A stretch of DNA of 64,000 nucleotides from Bradyrhizobium agreste (GTDB lineage: Bacteria > Pseudomonadota > Alphaproteobacteria > Rhizobiales > Xanthobacteraceae). Positions within the stretch are counted from its first letter, which is position 1, and every line of letters begins with the position of its first letter. Both the position numbers and the translations under genes were made by a program. The stretch spans positions 1-64,000 of the forward strand of contig NZ_JACCHP010000035.1 of assembly GCF_016031625.1 (NCBI RefSeq), read 5' to 3'. The notes beneath the pieces are model-generated. The model did not search any database. It was not told the DNA's origin and saw only the letters and a list, made by a program, of their open reading frames with translations. Positions 27,923 through 36,333 of this stretch are shown one piece after another.

Positions 27923-29680
27923 GTGTCGGTCGCTCAACGCAGACGTATCTCGACGCTGGTCATGAACCGCTTCGCGCGGAACATGCTCGCGCGCGCGAGC
28001 GGCGGTTCCGTTGCGCTGTCGCGGGTCTGGCCCGGCCGCACCGACCGGCTGATCATCGCGCCGCACGACCTGCGTACCGCGGATGCGACCCGCGCCGCCG
28101 AGATCTATGCCGGCCGCTTCGTCTTCGCCGGCAAGATCGTCAATTGCCACGGCCGCTCGATCTTCGATCTCGAGCCGCCTTCGGAGGATTGGGAGGTTGC
28201 GCTGCTCGGCTTCGGCTGGCTGCGCCACTTGCGCGCCGCCGACACGGCGCTGACGCGGGCGAATGCGCGCGCGCTCATCGAGGACTGGATCGCCAACCCC
28301 GCCAACAAGCGCCGCCCGGTCGCGCGCCGTGCCGACGTGCTGGCGCGGCGCGTGATCTCGCTGCTGTCGCAGGCGCCGCTGGTGCTGAGCGAGACCGACA
28401 ACAAGTTCTACCGCCGTTACTTGCGCTCCCTCGCGCGCGAGATCCGCTTCCTGCGCTACACCATGGTCGACATTCCGGACGGGGTGCCGAAGCTGCAGGT
28501 GCTGATCGCGCTGTGCTATGCTTCCCTGTGCCTCGCCAATCAGACGCGTCACATCCGCAGCGCCTCCAAGAAGCTGTCCGACGAATTGCAGCGGCAGATC
28601 CTGCCCGATGGCGGCCACATCTCGCGCAATCCGGGCGCGCTGATCGAGATATTGATCGATCTCTTGCCGCTGCGGCAGACTTTTGCCGCACGCAACATCG
28701 CACCGCCGCCGGCGCTGCTCAATGCGATCGACCGCATGATGCCGATGCTGCGCTTCTTCCGGCACGGTGACGGCAATTTCGCCCTGTTCAACGGCATGAG
28801 CGCGACCTCGTCCGACCTGCTCGCCACGCTGCTCGCCTATGACGACACCCACGGCGCGCCGATGGCGAACATGCCGCATACCGGCTTTCAGCGCCTCGAT
28901 GCCGGCCAGACCACTGTGATCATCGACACCGGCCCGCCGCCGCCCGCCGGCGTCAGCCACGACGCCCATGCCGGCTGTCTGTCGTTCGAACTGTCGTCCG
29001 GCATCAGCCGCATCGTCACCAATTGCGGCATGCCAACCACGGGCCGCGACAATTGGCGGCCGTTCGCGCGCAGCACGGCGGCGCATTCGACGCTGACCTA
29101 TCACGAGACTTCATCGTGCCAGTTCGTCGAGATGTCGGCGATGAAGCGGCTCCTGCATGGTGCGCCCGTCACCAGCGGCCCCGTCGAGGTCGAGAGCTAT
29201 CGCGAGGTCGTGCAGAACGGCACGCTGCTCACGACCTCGCATGACGGCTATCTCGCCAAGTTCGGCGCGATCCACCGCCGCGTGCTGATGATCGCCAATG
29301 ACGGCGCGCGCATCGACGGCGAGGACACGCTGTCGCCGCCGCAGGGCGGGCGCTTCAAGGGTGCCGATGCCGATTTCGCCCTGCGCTTCCATCTGCATCC
29401 GGCGGTGAAGGCGAGCCGGCTGTCGGATGCCCGCGGCGTCATGCTGGTGCTGCCGAACCGCGACGTCTGGACCTTCGAGGCATTGGACGACAAGGTCGAT
29501 CTCGAGGACAGCGTATTCCTGGCCGGCAACGACGGCCCGCGCCGCACCGCGCAGATCGTGATCCGTCAGAACGCCCGCCAGGCCCCCTCGATCCGTTGGA
29601 GCTTCATCCGTTCCACGGCCTCGCCAGCCGTCACCAATGCGCGCCGCAACGCCCGGCGCGAGCCGGAACTTCCGTTGTAA
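27923..29680 (+). CDS. Heparinase II/III family protein
   Basis: A 585-residue protein with the alpha-helical toroid followed by a beta-sheet domain typical of heparinase II/III-like lyases. Recognisable segments are 'LPDGGHISRNPGALIEIL', 'FRHGDGNFALFNG', 'HDAHAGCLSFELSSG' and 'GMPTTGRDNWRPFARST'. Members cleave uronic-acid-containing polysaccharides by elimination; the rhizobial rsmB-linked group has no established substrate. No signal peptide is evident. GTG 27923 is taken as start, with ATG 27962 as an alternative. The next gene downstream is purH with its own riboswitch. Confidence 0.85.
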   Translation: MSVAQRRRISTLVMNRFARNMLARASGGSVALSRVWPGRTDRLIIAPHDLRTADATRAAEIYAGRFVFAGKIVNCHGRSIFDLEPPSEDWEVALLGFGWLRHLRAADTALTRANARALIEDWIANPANKRRPVARRADVLARRVISLLSQAPLVLSETDNKFYRRYLRSLAREIRFLRYTMVDIPDGVPKLQVLIALCYASLCLANQTRHIRSASKKLSDELQRQILPDGGHISRNPGALIEILIDLLPLRQTFAARNIAPPPALLNAIDRMMPMLRFFRHGDGNFALFNGMSATSSDLLATLLAYDDTHGAPMANMPHTGFQRLDAGQTTVIIDTGPPPPAGVSHDAHAGCLSFELSSGISRIVTNCGMPTTGRDNWRPFARSTAAHSTLTYHETSSCQFVEMSAMKRLLHGAPVTSGPVEVESYREVVQNGTLLTTSHDGYLAKFGAIHRRVLMIANDGARIDGEDTLSPPQGGRFKGADADFALRFHLHPAVKASRLSDARGVMLVLPNRDVWTFEALDDKVDLEDSVFLAGNDGPRRTAQIVIRQNARQAPSIRWSFIRSTASPAVTNARRNARREPELPL

Positions 29681-29744
29681 ACAGGCGCGATCCGGCCCTA
29701 TCTCGTCGTTGTGAAAAGCGGCGAAAGCTGCTATCGAGCGCTCG

Positions 29745-29817
29745 CTCGCGCGACTGGCGACCTTGGATGGAGCACCATCGGGAAGCGCGGGACATATGAG
29801 CCGCGCGCCTGGGCATA
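29745..29817 (+). promoter_or_regulatory. ZTP (pfl) riboswitch in the purH leader
   Basis: The leader matches the ZTP/ZMP riboswitch: 'CGACTGGCGA', a hairpin GATGG (29766-29770)/CCATC (29775-29779), 'GGGAAGCGCGG', a stem GCGCGG (29785-29790)/CCGCGC (29801-29806), and the near-invariant 3' end 'CGCCTGGGCA'. GGCG at 29756-29759 can form the expected pseudoknot with CGCC at 29806-29809. These RNAs bind the purine intermediate ZMP/ZTP, which accumulates when 10-formyl-THF is short. purH consumes ZMP, so the logic fits. Confidence 0.88.
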
Positions 29818-29845
29818 GACACTCCCTGAACAGAGGATCTTGCTC

Positions 29846-31438
29846 ATGACTGACCATCCCCGCCGCGTCACCCGCGCTCTCCTTTCCGTCTCCGATAAGA
29901 CCGGCCTGATCGAGTTCGCCAAGGCGCTCGCCGCGCACGATGTCGAGCTGGTCTCGACCGGCGGCACCGCCAAGGCCATCGCCGCGGCCGGCCTTAAGGT
30001 GAAGGACGTCTCCGACCTCACCGGCTTCCCCGAGATGATGGACGGCCGTGTCAAGACGCTGCATCCGAAGGTGCATGGCGGCCTGCTCGCGATCCGCGAC
30101 AACAAGGACCATGCGGAGGCGATGAAAGCGCATGGCATCGCGCCGATCGACCTGCTCGTCGTCAATCTCTATCCGTTCGAAGCGACCGTCGACAAGGGCG
30201 CGGGCTTCGAGGATTGCATCGAGAACATCGACATCGGCGGCCCCGCGATGATCCGCGCCGCTGCGAAGAACCATGACGATGTCGCCGTCGTGGTCGAGGC
30301 CCAGGACTATCAGGCCGTGCTTGACGAGCTCGCCGCCAACAAGGGCGCGACCACGCTGAAGCTGCGCCGGAGGCTTGCCGCAAAGGCCTATGCCCGCACC
30401 GCGGCCTATGACGCCGCGATCTCGAACTGGTTCAATCGTCAGCTGGAGATCGACGCGCCCGACTTCCGCGCTTTCGGCGGCCGGCTGATCCAGTCGCTGC
30501 GCTACGGCGAGAACCCGCACCAGACCGCCGCGTTCTATGCGACGCCGGACAGGCGTCCGGGCGTCTCTACCGCGCGGCAGCTCCAGGGCAAGGAGCTCTC
30601 CTACAACAACATCAACGACACCGATGCGGCCTATGAATGCATCGGCGAGTTCGACGCCAAGCGCACCGCGGCCTGCGTCATCGTCAAGCATGCCAATCCC
30701 TGCGGCGTCGCCGAAGGGCCGAACCTCGTCGAGGCCTATCGCCGGGCACTGGCCTGCGATTCAACGTCCGCGTTCGGCGGCATCATCGCGATGAACCGCC
30801 CGCTCGATGCCGACACCGCGCGCGAGATCACCAAGATCTTCACCGAGGTGATCATCGCGCCCGATGCCAGCGAAGAGGCGATTGCCATCATCGGCGGCAA
30901 GAAGAACCTGCGCCTGCTGCTCGCCGGCAGCCTGCCCGACCCGCGGGCGCCAGGCCTGACCGCCAAGACGGTCGCCGGCGGCCTGCTGGTGCAGAGCCGC
31001 GACAATGCGGTGGTCGACGACATGACGTTCAAGGTCGTGACCAGGCGCGCGCCGACGGATGCGGAAATGCGGGACCTGAAGTTCGCGTTCCGGGTGGCCA
31101 AGCACGTCAAGTCCAACACCATCATCTATGCCAAGGATCTCGCCACCGTCGGGATCGGCGCTGGCCAGATGAGCCGGGTGGACTCAGCGCGGATCGCCGC
31201 GCGCAAGGCGCAGGATGCGGCAGCCGAGCTGAAGCTCGCCGAGCCGCTCACCAAGGGTTCGGTGGTGGCCTCGGATGCGTTCTTCCCGTTCGCCGACGGC
31301 ATGCTCGCCTGCATCGAGGCCGGCGCCACCGCCGTGGTGCAGCCCGGCGGCTCCATGCGCGACGACGAGGTGATCAAGGCTGCCGACGAGCACGGCATCG
31401 CCATGGTGTTCACGGGAACGCGGCACTTCAGGCATTGA
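29846..31438 (+). CDS. purH: Bifunctional AICAR transformylase / IMP cyclohydrolase
   Basis: A 530-residue cytosolic enzyme for the last two steps of IMP synthesis. The N-terminal MGS-like cyclohydrolase domain shows 'VSDKTGLIEFAKAL', 'ELVSTGGTAKAI' and 'GRVKTLHPKVHGGLL'. The C-terminal transformylase domain carries the catalytic 'KHANPCG' at 281-287. ATG 29846 is preceded by GAGGA at 29833-29837; a TTG at 29840 also reads in frame. A ZTP riboswitch lies in its leader. Confidence 0.96.
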   Translation: MTDHPRRVTRALLSVSDKTGLIEFAKALAAHDVELVSTGGTAKAIAAAGLKVKDVSDLTGFPEMMDGRVKTLHPKVHGGLLAIRDNKDHAEAMKAHGIAPIDLLVVNLYPFEATVDKGAGFEDCIENIDIGGPAMIRAAAKNHDDVAVVVEAQDYQAVLDELAANKGATTLKLRRRLAAKAYARTAAYDAAISNWFNRQLEIDAPDFRAFGGRLIQSLRYGENPHQTAAFYATPDRRPGVSTARQLQGKELSYNNINDTDAAYECIGEFDAKRTAACVIVKHANPCGVAEGPNLVEAYRRALACDSTSAFGGIIAMNRPLDADTAREITKIFTEVIIAPDASEEAIAIIGGKKNLRLLLAGSLPDPRAPGLTAKTVAGGLLVQSRDNAVVDDMTFKVVTRRAPTDAEMRDLKFAFRVAKHVKSNTIIYAKDLATVGIGAGQMSRVDSARIAARKAQDAAAELKLAEPLTKGSVVASDAFFPFADGMLACIEAGATAVVQPGGSMRDDEVIKAADEHGIAMVFTGTRHFRH

Positions 31439-31445
31439 GCTTGCT

Positions 31446-31549
31446 GTCATTCCGGGGTGCGCGAAGCGCGAACCCGGAATCCATCATGCAGCGTCCCATG
31501 CGGAGAAATGGATTCCGGGCTCGCGCCAGGTGGCGCGCCCCGGAATGAC
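31446..31549. repeat. Large palindromic repeat (GTCATTCCGGGG type), copy 1
   Basis: GTCATTCCGGGG with GCGCGAACCCGGAATCCAT at the left mirrors ATGGATTCCGGGCTCGCG with CCCCGGAATGAC at the right. It lies between the convergent ends of purH and the MFS gene and could terminate both. Related copies are at 39427, 49463, 61083 and 62014. Confidence 0.8.
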
Positions 31550-31559
31550 GATGCGGATG

Positions 31560-32945
31560 CTAGTCCTTCACCCGCATTAACAGCGCGAACCCTGCGACGA
31601 AGAATACGACCAGCACGGCCATGCCGGCCTTCTGGCTCGCGGTCGCGGCCGTGATCATGCCGATCAGCAGCGGGCCGATGAAGGACGTCACCTTTCCGGT
31701 CAGCGCGAACAGGCCGAAATATTGCGCGATGCGATCCTTCGGTGCGAGATGGATCAGCAGCGTGCGGGAGGCAGCCTGGAGCGGGCCGCCGGCTGCACCG
31801 ATCAGGCAGCCCAGCACCAGATAGGCGCGCTCGGCGGCACTCGAGAACAGGGCAGCGCCGGCTTGCGGCGGCGCGGTCTTGACGAACAGCACGCTGTCCT
31901 TGTCGACCAGAAGAATCGCGGCCACCGACAGCAGCAGGACCAGCAGGCTGCCGGCGATGACGCGCTTCGGCCCCATACGATCATCCAGCTTGCCGCCGAG
32001 CCACGCGCCCAACGCGCCTGCGATCGCGAGCATGATGCCGAACGTCCCGATCTGGATCGTATGCCAGCCGAAGGTGCCGGCGGCATAGATGCCGCCGAAG
32101 GCGAACAGCGACACCAGACCATCGGTGTAGATCATGTTGGCGAGCAGGAACGCAGCGAGCGATTTCTGCCTGGGCAGACTCTTGATCGACTGCTTCAGTT
32201 CCGACAGGCCCTCGCGCAGCGCCTCGCGCAAACGGCGTTTCGCCGGATAATCCGGCGTGAACAGGAACATCGGCGTCACGAAGATGATGAACCACAGCCC
32301 GGTGAGCGGGCCGGCGGCACGGTCGCCCTGATGCGTGACGGGATCGAGCCCGAACAACGGCGCGAAGCCGAGTAACGTGCGGCCGGTCTCGGGATTGGCG
32401 GCGAGGAAGCCGAGCACGATGATCAGGCTGACGATGCCGCCAATGTAGCCCGTGGCCCAGCCGGTGCCGGAAAGCCGTCCGATCCGTTCCGGCGGCACCA
32501 GGGTCGGCATCATCGCATTGTTGAAGACGGTGGCGAATTCCGCGCCGACGCTGGCGAGCGCCACCGCCGTGAGCAGCGGGGGAATGACGGCGTGATCGCC
32601 GGGCTTGCCGATCCACAGCGCGCAGGATGCCAGCACCAGCACCGCGCCGAAACCGGCGATCCATGGCTTCCTGCGGCCGGCGGAGTCGGCGATCGCTCCC
32701 AGCACCGGCGACAGCAGCGCGATCGCAAGGCCCGCCGCAGCCATCGCAAAGCCCCACAGCGACTGCCCAGCGGCGGGATTTGGCGCGACGCTGGTCGCGA
32801 AATAGGGCGCGAACACGAATGTCGTGATCAGCGTGAAATAGGGCTGCGCGGCCCAGTCGAAGAAGATCCAGCTGACGACGGCGGCGCGCGGGGGATAGGA
32901 CAGCGGCGTGCCGGCCATGCGCACATCCGGGGCGATCGTCGTCAT
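31560..32945 (-). CDS. MFS transporter, UMF1/Atg22-like
   Basis: A 461-residue inner-membrane protein with about 12 membrane segments. 'FFDWAAQPYFTLITTFVFAPYF' type sequence near the N-terminus (FDWAxQP) and 'GAIADSAGRRKPWI' identify the UMF1 branch of the major facilitator superfamily, related to vacuolar Atg22 effluxers. The transported solute is unknown. ATG 32945 is chosen over the GTG one codon earlier. It is divergent from the gamma-glutamyltransferase gene with about 100 bp between them. Confidence 0.85.
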   Translation of the reverse strand: MTTIAPDVRMAGTPLSYPPRAAVVSWIFFDWAAQPYFTLITTFVFAPYFATSVAPNPAAGQSLWGFAMAAAGLAIALLSPVLGAIADSAGRRKPWIAGFGAVLVLASCALWIGKPGDHAVIPPLLTAVALASVGAEFATVFNNAMMPTLVPPERIGRLSGTGWATGYIGGIVSLIIVLGFLAANPETGRTLLGFAPLFGLDPVTHQGDRAAGPLTGLWFIIFVTPMFLFTPDYPAKRRLREALREGLSELKQSIKSLPRQKSLAAFLLANMIYTDGLVSLFAFGGIYAAGTFGWHTIQIGTFGIMLAIAGALGAWLGGKLDDRMGPKRVIAGSLLVLLLSVAAILLVDKDSVLFVKTAPPQAGAALFSSAAERAYLVLGCLIGAAGGPLQAASRTLLIHLAPKDRIAQYFGLFALTGKVTSFIGPLLIGMITAATASQKAGMAVLVVFFVAGFALLMRVKD

Positions 32946-33046
32946 CACGCGGTCCTCATCACGAACAGTTTTGCCTCTCTTTGAGCAAACCGTATAGCAT
33001 TACCGTGACAGGTGTGAACCGGCTCGAACCTGCGACGGTAATTTCG

Positions 33047-34798
33047 ATGATGTCGTCATATTCAACACGGCGAACGTTTTTCGCGGTGGTTGCCAGTCTG
33101 GCGTTCGCGCTCACGCCGGCGGCCGCTCAGGATGCGCGGTCGGGCTATGTCCCGCCGGCGCGCGAGGCGGTGCGCGCCGTCGCCGCCGAGCACGGCATGG
33201 TGGTGGCGCAGGAGAAGATCTCCGCGCAGATCGGCGCCGACATCCTGCGGCGCGGCGGCAATGCCATCGACGCTGCGGTCGCGACCGGCTTTGCGATGGC
33301 GGTGACCTATCCGCGTGCCGGCAATATCGGTGGCGGCGGCTTCATGGTGATTCATTCCACCGATCGCAATGAAGACATCACGATCGACTATCGCGAAACA
33401 GCGCCGGCCGCGACCACGCCGCAGATATTCCTCGGCGCCGACGGAAAGCCTGACCCGACGAAGTCGCGGGATTCTGCGCTCGGCATCGGCGTGCCCGGCA
33501 CCGTCGCCGGACTCGCGCTCGCGCTCGAGAAGTACGGCTCGGGCCAGTTCACGCTGGATCAACTGCTGGCGCCCGCGATCGGGCTCGCACGCGATGGCTT
33601 CGTGGTCAGCGACGACATGGCCGATACGCTGCCGAGCTGGCACCGGCGGCTGGCGCGCTGGCCGTCCTCGGCCAAGATCTTCTCGCGTCCGGATGGCACG
33701 CCGCTGGGGGAAGGCGACCGGCTGGTGCAAGGCGATCTCGCCGAAACGCTGGCGGCCGTCGCCATGCTGGGGCCGCGGGGATTCTACGAGGGACCGGTCG
33801 CCGAGAAACTCGCGAAGGCGGTGACCGATGCCGGCGGCATCATGGCGCCGGCCGACCTCAAGGCCTACCAACCGGTCGTCCGCGCGCCAGTGCGCGGCAG
33901 CTACCGCGGCTATGACATCGTCTCGATGCCGTTGCCATCGTCCGGCGGCGTCGTGCTGATGGAGACGCTCAACATCCTCGAGGGCTTTCCACTTGCCGAT
34001 CTGAAGCAGGGATCGGCGGCGTCGCTGCATCTGTTGATCGAAGCCATGAAGCGCGCTTATGCCGACCGCGCCCGCTATCTCGGCGATCCCGCCTTCGTCA
34101 ATGCGCCCATCGAGACGCTCGTCGCCAAAGACTACGCCGCCAGGCTGCGCGCGAATCTTTCCCCCGAACGCGCCACGCCCTCGAAGGAGCTCGTGTCTGC
34201 TGCTGCCACGCCGCGTGAAGGCAGCAACACCACGCATTTTTCGGTCGTCGATGCCCGCGGCAACGCGGTCAGCAACACTTACACGCTGAACTTCAGCTAC
34301 GGCGTCGGCCTCGTCGCCGACGGCACCGGCGTGCTGCTCAACAACGAGCTCGACGATTTCACCGCGGCGGTCGGCGCCTCCAATGCCTATGGCCTCGTCG
34401 GCTTCGAAGCGAATCTTCCCGGACCCGGTAAGCGGCCGCTGTCGTCGATGTCACCGACCATTGTGCTGAGGGACGGCAAGCCGGTGCTGGTGACAGGCTC
34501 GCCCGGCGGCAGCCGCATCATCTCGACGGTGCTTCAGGTGATCGTGAACGTGCTCGACTACGAGATGGATGTTTCGGCCGCGGTCGCGGCGCCGCGGCTG
34601 CACCATCAATGGCTGCCGGACGAAGTGCGCGTCGAGCGGGGCTTTCCCGAGGGCGTGCTGCTCGAGCTGAAGGCGATGGGCCACCTCGTCGTCGAGCCGA
34701 TGGGGCAGACATCTGCCAACTCGATTCTGGTGACACCGAACGGACCGCTGGGCGCGCCCGATCCGCGCACTCGCGGCGCGGAGGCAGCGGGGCAGTAA
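33047..34798 (+). CDS. ggt: Gamma-glutamyltransferase precursor
   Basis: A 583-residue periplasmic Ntn-hydrolase that transfers or hydrolyses the gamma-glutamyl group of glutathione. It has a signal peptide (TRRTFFAVVASLAFALTPAAA) and is made as a proenzyme that self-cleaves before Thr395 in 'GSNTTHFSVVD', yielding large and small subunits. Other motifs: 'GGNAIDAAVATGFAMAVTYP', 'GNIGGGGFMVI' and 'LSSMSPTIVL'. Two ATGs (33047, 33050) can start it. A GST gene follows on the opposite strand. Confidence 0.93.
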   Translation: MMSSYSTRRTFFAVVASLAFALTPAAAQDARSGYVPPAREAVRAVAAEHGMVVAQEKISAQIGADILRRGGNAIDAAVATGFAMAVTYPRAGNIGGGGFMVIHSTDRNEDITIDYRETAPAATTPQIFLGADGKPDPTKSRDSALGIGVPGTVAGLALALEKYGSGQFTLDQLLAPAIGLARDGFVVSDDMADTLPSWHRRLARWPSSAKIFSRPDGTPLGEGDRLVQGDLAETLAAVAMLGPRGFYEGPVAEKLAKAVTDAGGIMAPADLKAYQPVVRAPVRGSYRGYDIVSMPLPSSGGVVLMETLNILEGFPLADLKQGSAASLHLLIEAMKRAYADRARYLGDPAFVNAPIETLVAKDYAARLRANLSPERATPSKELVSAAATPREGSNTTHFSVVDARGNAVSNTYTLNFSYGVGLVADGTGVLLNNELDDFTAAVGASNAYGLVGFEANLPGPGKRPLSSMSPTIVLRDGKPVLVTGSPGGSRIISTVLQVIVNVLDYEMDVSAAVAAPRLHHQWLPDEVRVERGFPEGVLLELKAMGHLVVEPMGQTSANSILVTPNGPLGAPDPRTRGAEAAGQ

Positions 34799-34808
34799 CC
34801 TGATGATC

Positions 34809-34826
34809 CGGTAAGGGACCTTACCG
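34809..34826. terminator. Short palindrome between convergent ggt and GST genes
   Basis: CGGTAAGG (34809-34816) and CCTTACCG (34819-34826) form a perfect 8-bp stem with a 2-bp centre that also overlaps the GST stop codon. Its position between convergent genes suggests termination, but there is no T-run. Confidence 0.4.
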
Positions 34827-35486
34827 TCCGACCTGATACGGCCCGCCCCTCTCCAGCGCGCGCGCATACGCAGGCCGGGCGTGAATGCGCTCCAGGAACG
34901 CCATCGCCTTGGGATGGCCCTGCTCGAGCCCGCCGCGGGCTTGGGCCGCTTCGAGCGGAAAGCTCATCTGGATATCGGCCGCGGTGAACTCGCTGCCGGC
35001 GAACCATTCGCTCTTCGCAAGCTCGCCTTCCCAATAATCCATGTGCTGCTTGATCTGCGGATTGACCAGCGCGGTCAGCGCCTGGTTGCAGACCTTGCGC
35101 ACCAGCGGGCGCAGCAGGGCGGGTGCGCGCTTCGGCATCAGCGTGAACAGCAGCTTCAAGAGCAGCGGCTGCATCGCGGATCCTTCCGCATAGTGCAGCC
35201 AATAAGTGTAGCGCAGCCGCTCCGGCGTGTTCGGCGGCGGGATCAGCCGTCCGTTGCCATAGGTGGCGATGAGATATTCGATGATCGCGCCTGACTCGGC
35301 GATGGTGTTGCCGTTGTCGGTGATGACGGGCGATTTGCCGAGCGGATGGATGGCGCGCAGCTCCTTCGGCGCGCGCATGTCCGCCTGGCGCTGATAGCGC
35401 ACGATCTCGTAGGCAACGCCCAACTCCTCGAGCAGCCACAGCACGCGCTGCGAGCGGGAATTGTTGAGGTGGTGAACGGTCAGCAT
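34821..35486 (-). CDS. Glutathione S-transferase family protein
   Basis: 221 residues: N-terminal thioredoxin-like domain ('LNNSRSQRVLWLLEELGVAYE', 'HPLGKSPVITDNGNTIAESGAII') and an all-helical C-terminal domain with 'EFTAADIQMSFPLEA'. The active residue is probably the Ser of NSRSQR. It would conjugate or reduce compounds with glutathione. It is divergent from a DUF2239 gene, and the shared promoter region carries two ACCCGGGT palindromes. Confidence 0.9.
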   Translation of the reverse strand: MLTVHHLNNSRSQRVLWLLEELGVAYEIVRYQRQADMRAPKELRAIHPLGKSPVITDNGNTIAESGAIIEYLIATYGNGRLIPPPNTPERLRYTYWLHYAEGSAMQPLLLKLLFTLMPKRAPALLRPLVRKVCNQALTALVNPQIKQHMDYWEGELAKSEWFAGSEFTAADIQMSFPLEAAQARGGLEQGHPKAMAFLERIHARPAYARALERGGPYQVGR

Positions 35487-35591
35487 CGCGGGGTCCTCAA
35501 GGCTTGGACTTGGACTTGGGCGTGGTCGATTGGCCGCGCCGTTGGTGCCAGCCCGGGAAGATATTGTCGAGCCGTCGCCGCAGATATTTTC

Positions 35592-35628
35592 ACCCGGGTA
35601 TATTGACGGATGAAATTTACCCGGGTAT
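35592..35628. promoter_or_regulatory. Two ACCCGGGT palindromic sites between GST and DUF2239 genes
   Basis: The 10-mer ACCCGGGTAT occurs at 35592-35601 and again at 35619-35628 in the same orientation, 27 bp apart. Each contains the self-complementary octamer ACCCGGGT. Placement in a short divergent promoter region suggests operators for one regulator controlling both genes. The regulator is not in this window as far as I can tell. Confidence 0.55.
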
Positions 35629-35656
35629 TAAATCGGACAACGCGATCAATCTGGCA

Positions 35657-36244
35657 ATGATTCCAATGCAAGGGACCTACACAGCCTTCGCCGGCCAGCG
35701 CCGGCTGGCCTCAGGCACTGCGGGCGATGTCGCGCTCGCGGTGAAGCGGGCGACAGAGCCGCTGGGCCAGCCGATCATCATCTTCGACGACGGCACCGGG
35801 CGGTCGATCGATTTCGACCTGCGCGGCGACGATCGCGAGGTGCTGGCGCGGCTGGCAACGCTCATGCCTCAAGCCGAGACGACTGACGCACCCGCCGAGC
35901 CGCGCGGGCGCGGCCGGCCGAAGCTCGGCGTCGTCGCGCGCGAAGTGACCTTGCTGCCGCGGCACTGGGAGTGGCTCAACGCGCAGGCCGGCGGCGCGTC
36001 GGTGGCGCTGCGCAAGCTCGTGGACGAGGCCAGGCGCGCCAGCGGCGACAAGGACCGCGAGCGGCAGGCGCGCGATGCGGCCTACCACTTCATGTCGACC
36101 ATGGCCGGCAACCTGCCGCAGTTCGAGGAGGCCTCGCGCGCGCTGTTCGCGGGTGACCGTCGACGCTTCACCGCCCTGATCGCCGACTGGCCGGCCGACA
36201 TCCGCGACCACATCGTCAAGCTCGCCTACAGCGACCGCGCTTAA
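35657..36244 (+). CDS. DUF2239 family protein
   Basis: A 195-residue protein of the DUF2239 family: 'YTAFAGQRRLASGTAGDVA', 'IIIFDDGTGRSIDFDLRG', 'GRGRPKLGVVAREVTLLPRH', and 'FMSTMAGNLPQFEEASRALF' are typical. The 'GRGRPKLGVV' stretch resembles an AT-hook-like basic patch, but DNA binding is unproven. ATG 35657 (MIPMQGTYTAFAG) is chosen because it places both upstream operator-like sites outside the gene. Function unknown. Confidence 0.8.
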   Translation: MIPMQGTYTAFAGQRRLASGTAGDVALAVKRATEPLGQPIIIFDDGTGRSIDFDLRGDDREVLARLATLMPQAETTDAPAEPRGRGRPKLGVVAREVTLLPRHWEWLNAQAGGASVALRKLVDEARRASGDKDRERQARDAAYHFMSTMAGNLPQFEEASRALFAGDRRRFTALIADWPADIRDHIVKLAYSDRA

Positions 36245-36333
36245 ACCGCGCATCGCTTCTCACGACTCCATCGACGGCCGAGCCGCGCATTGCGCGGCAA
36301 CGGCTTCGCACGCCCTGATGAAAGGCCAATTCC

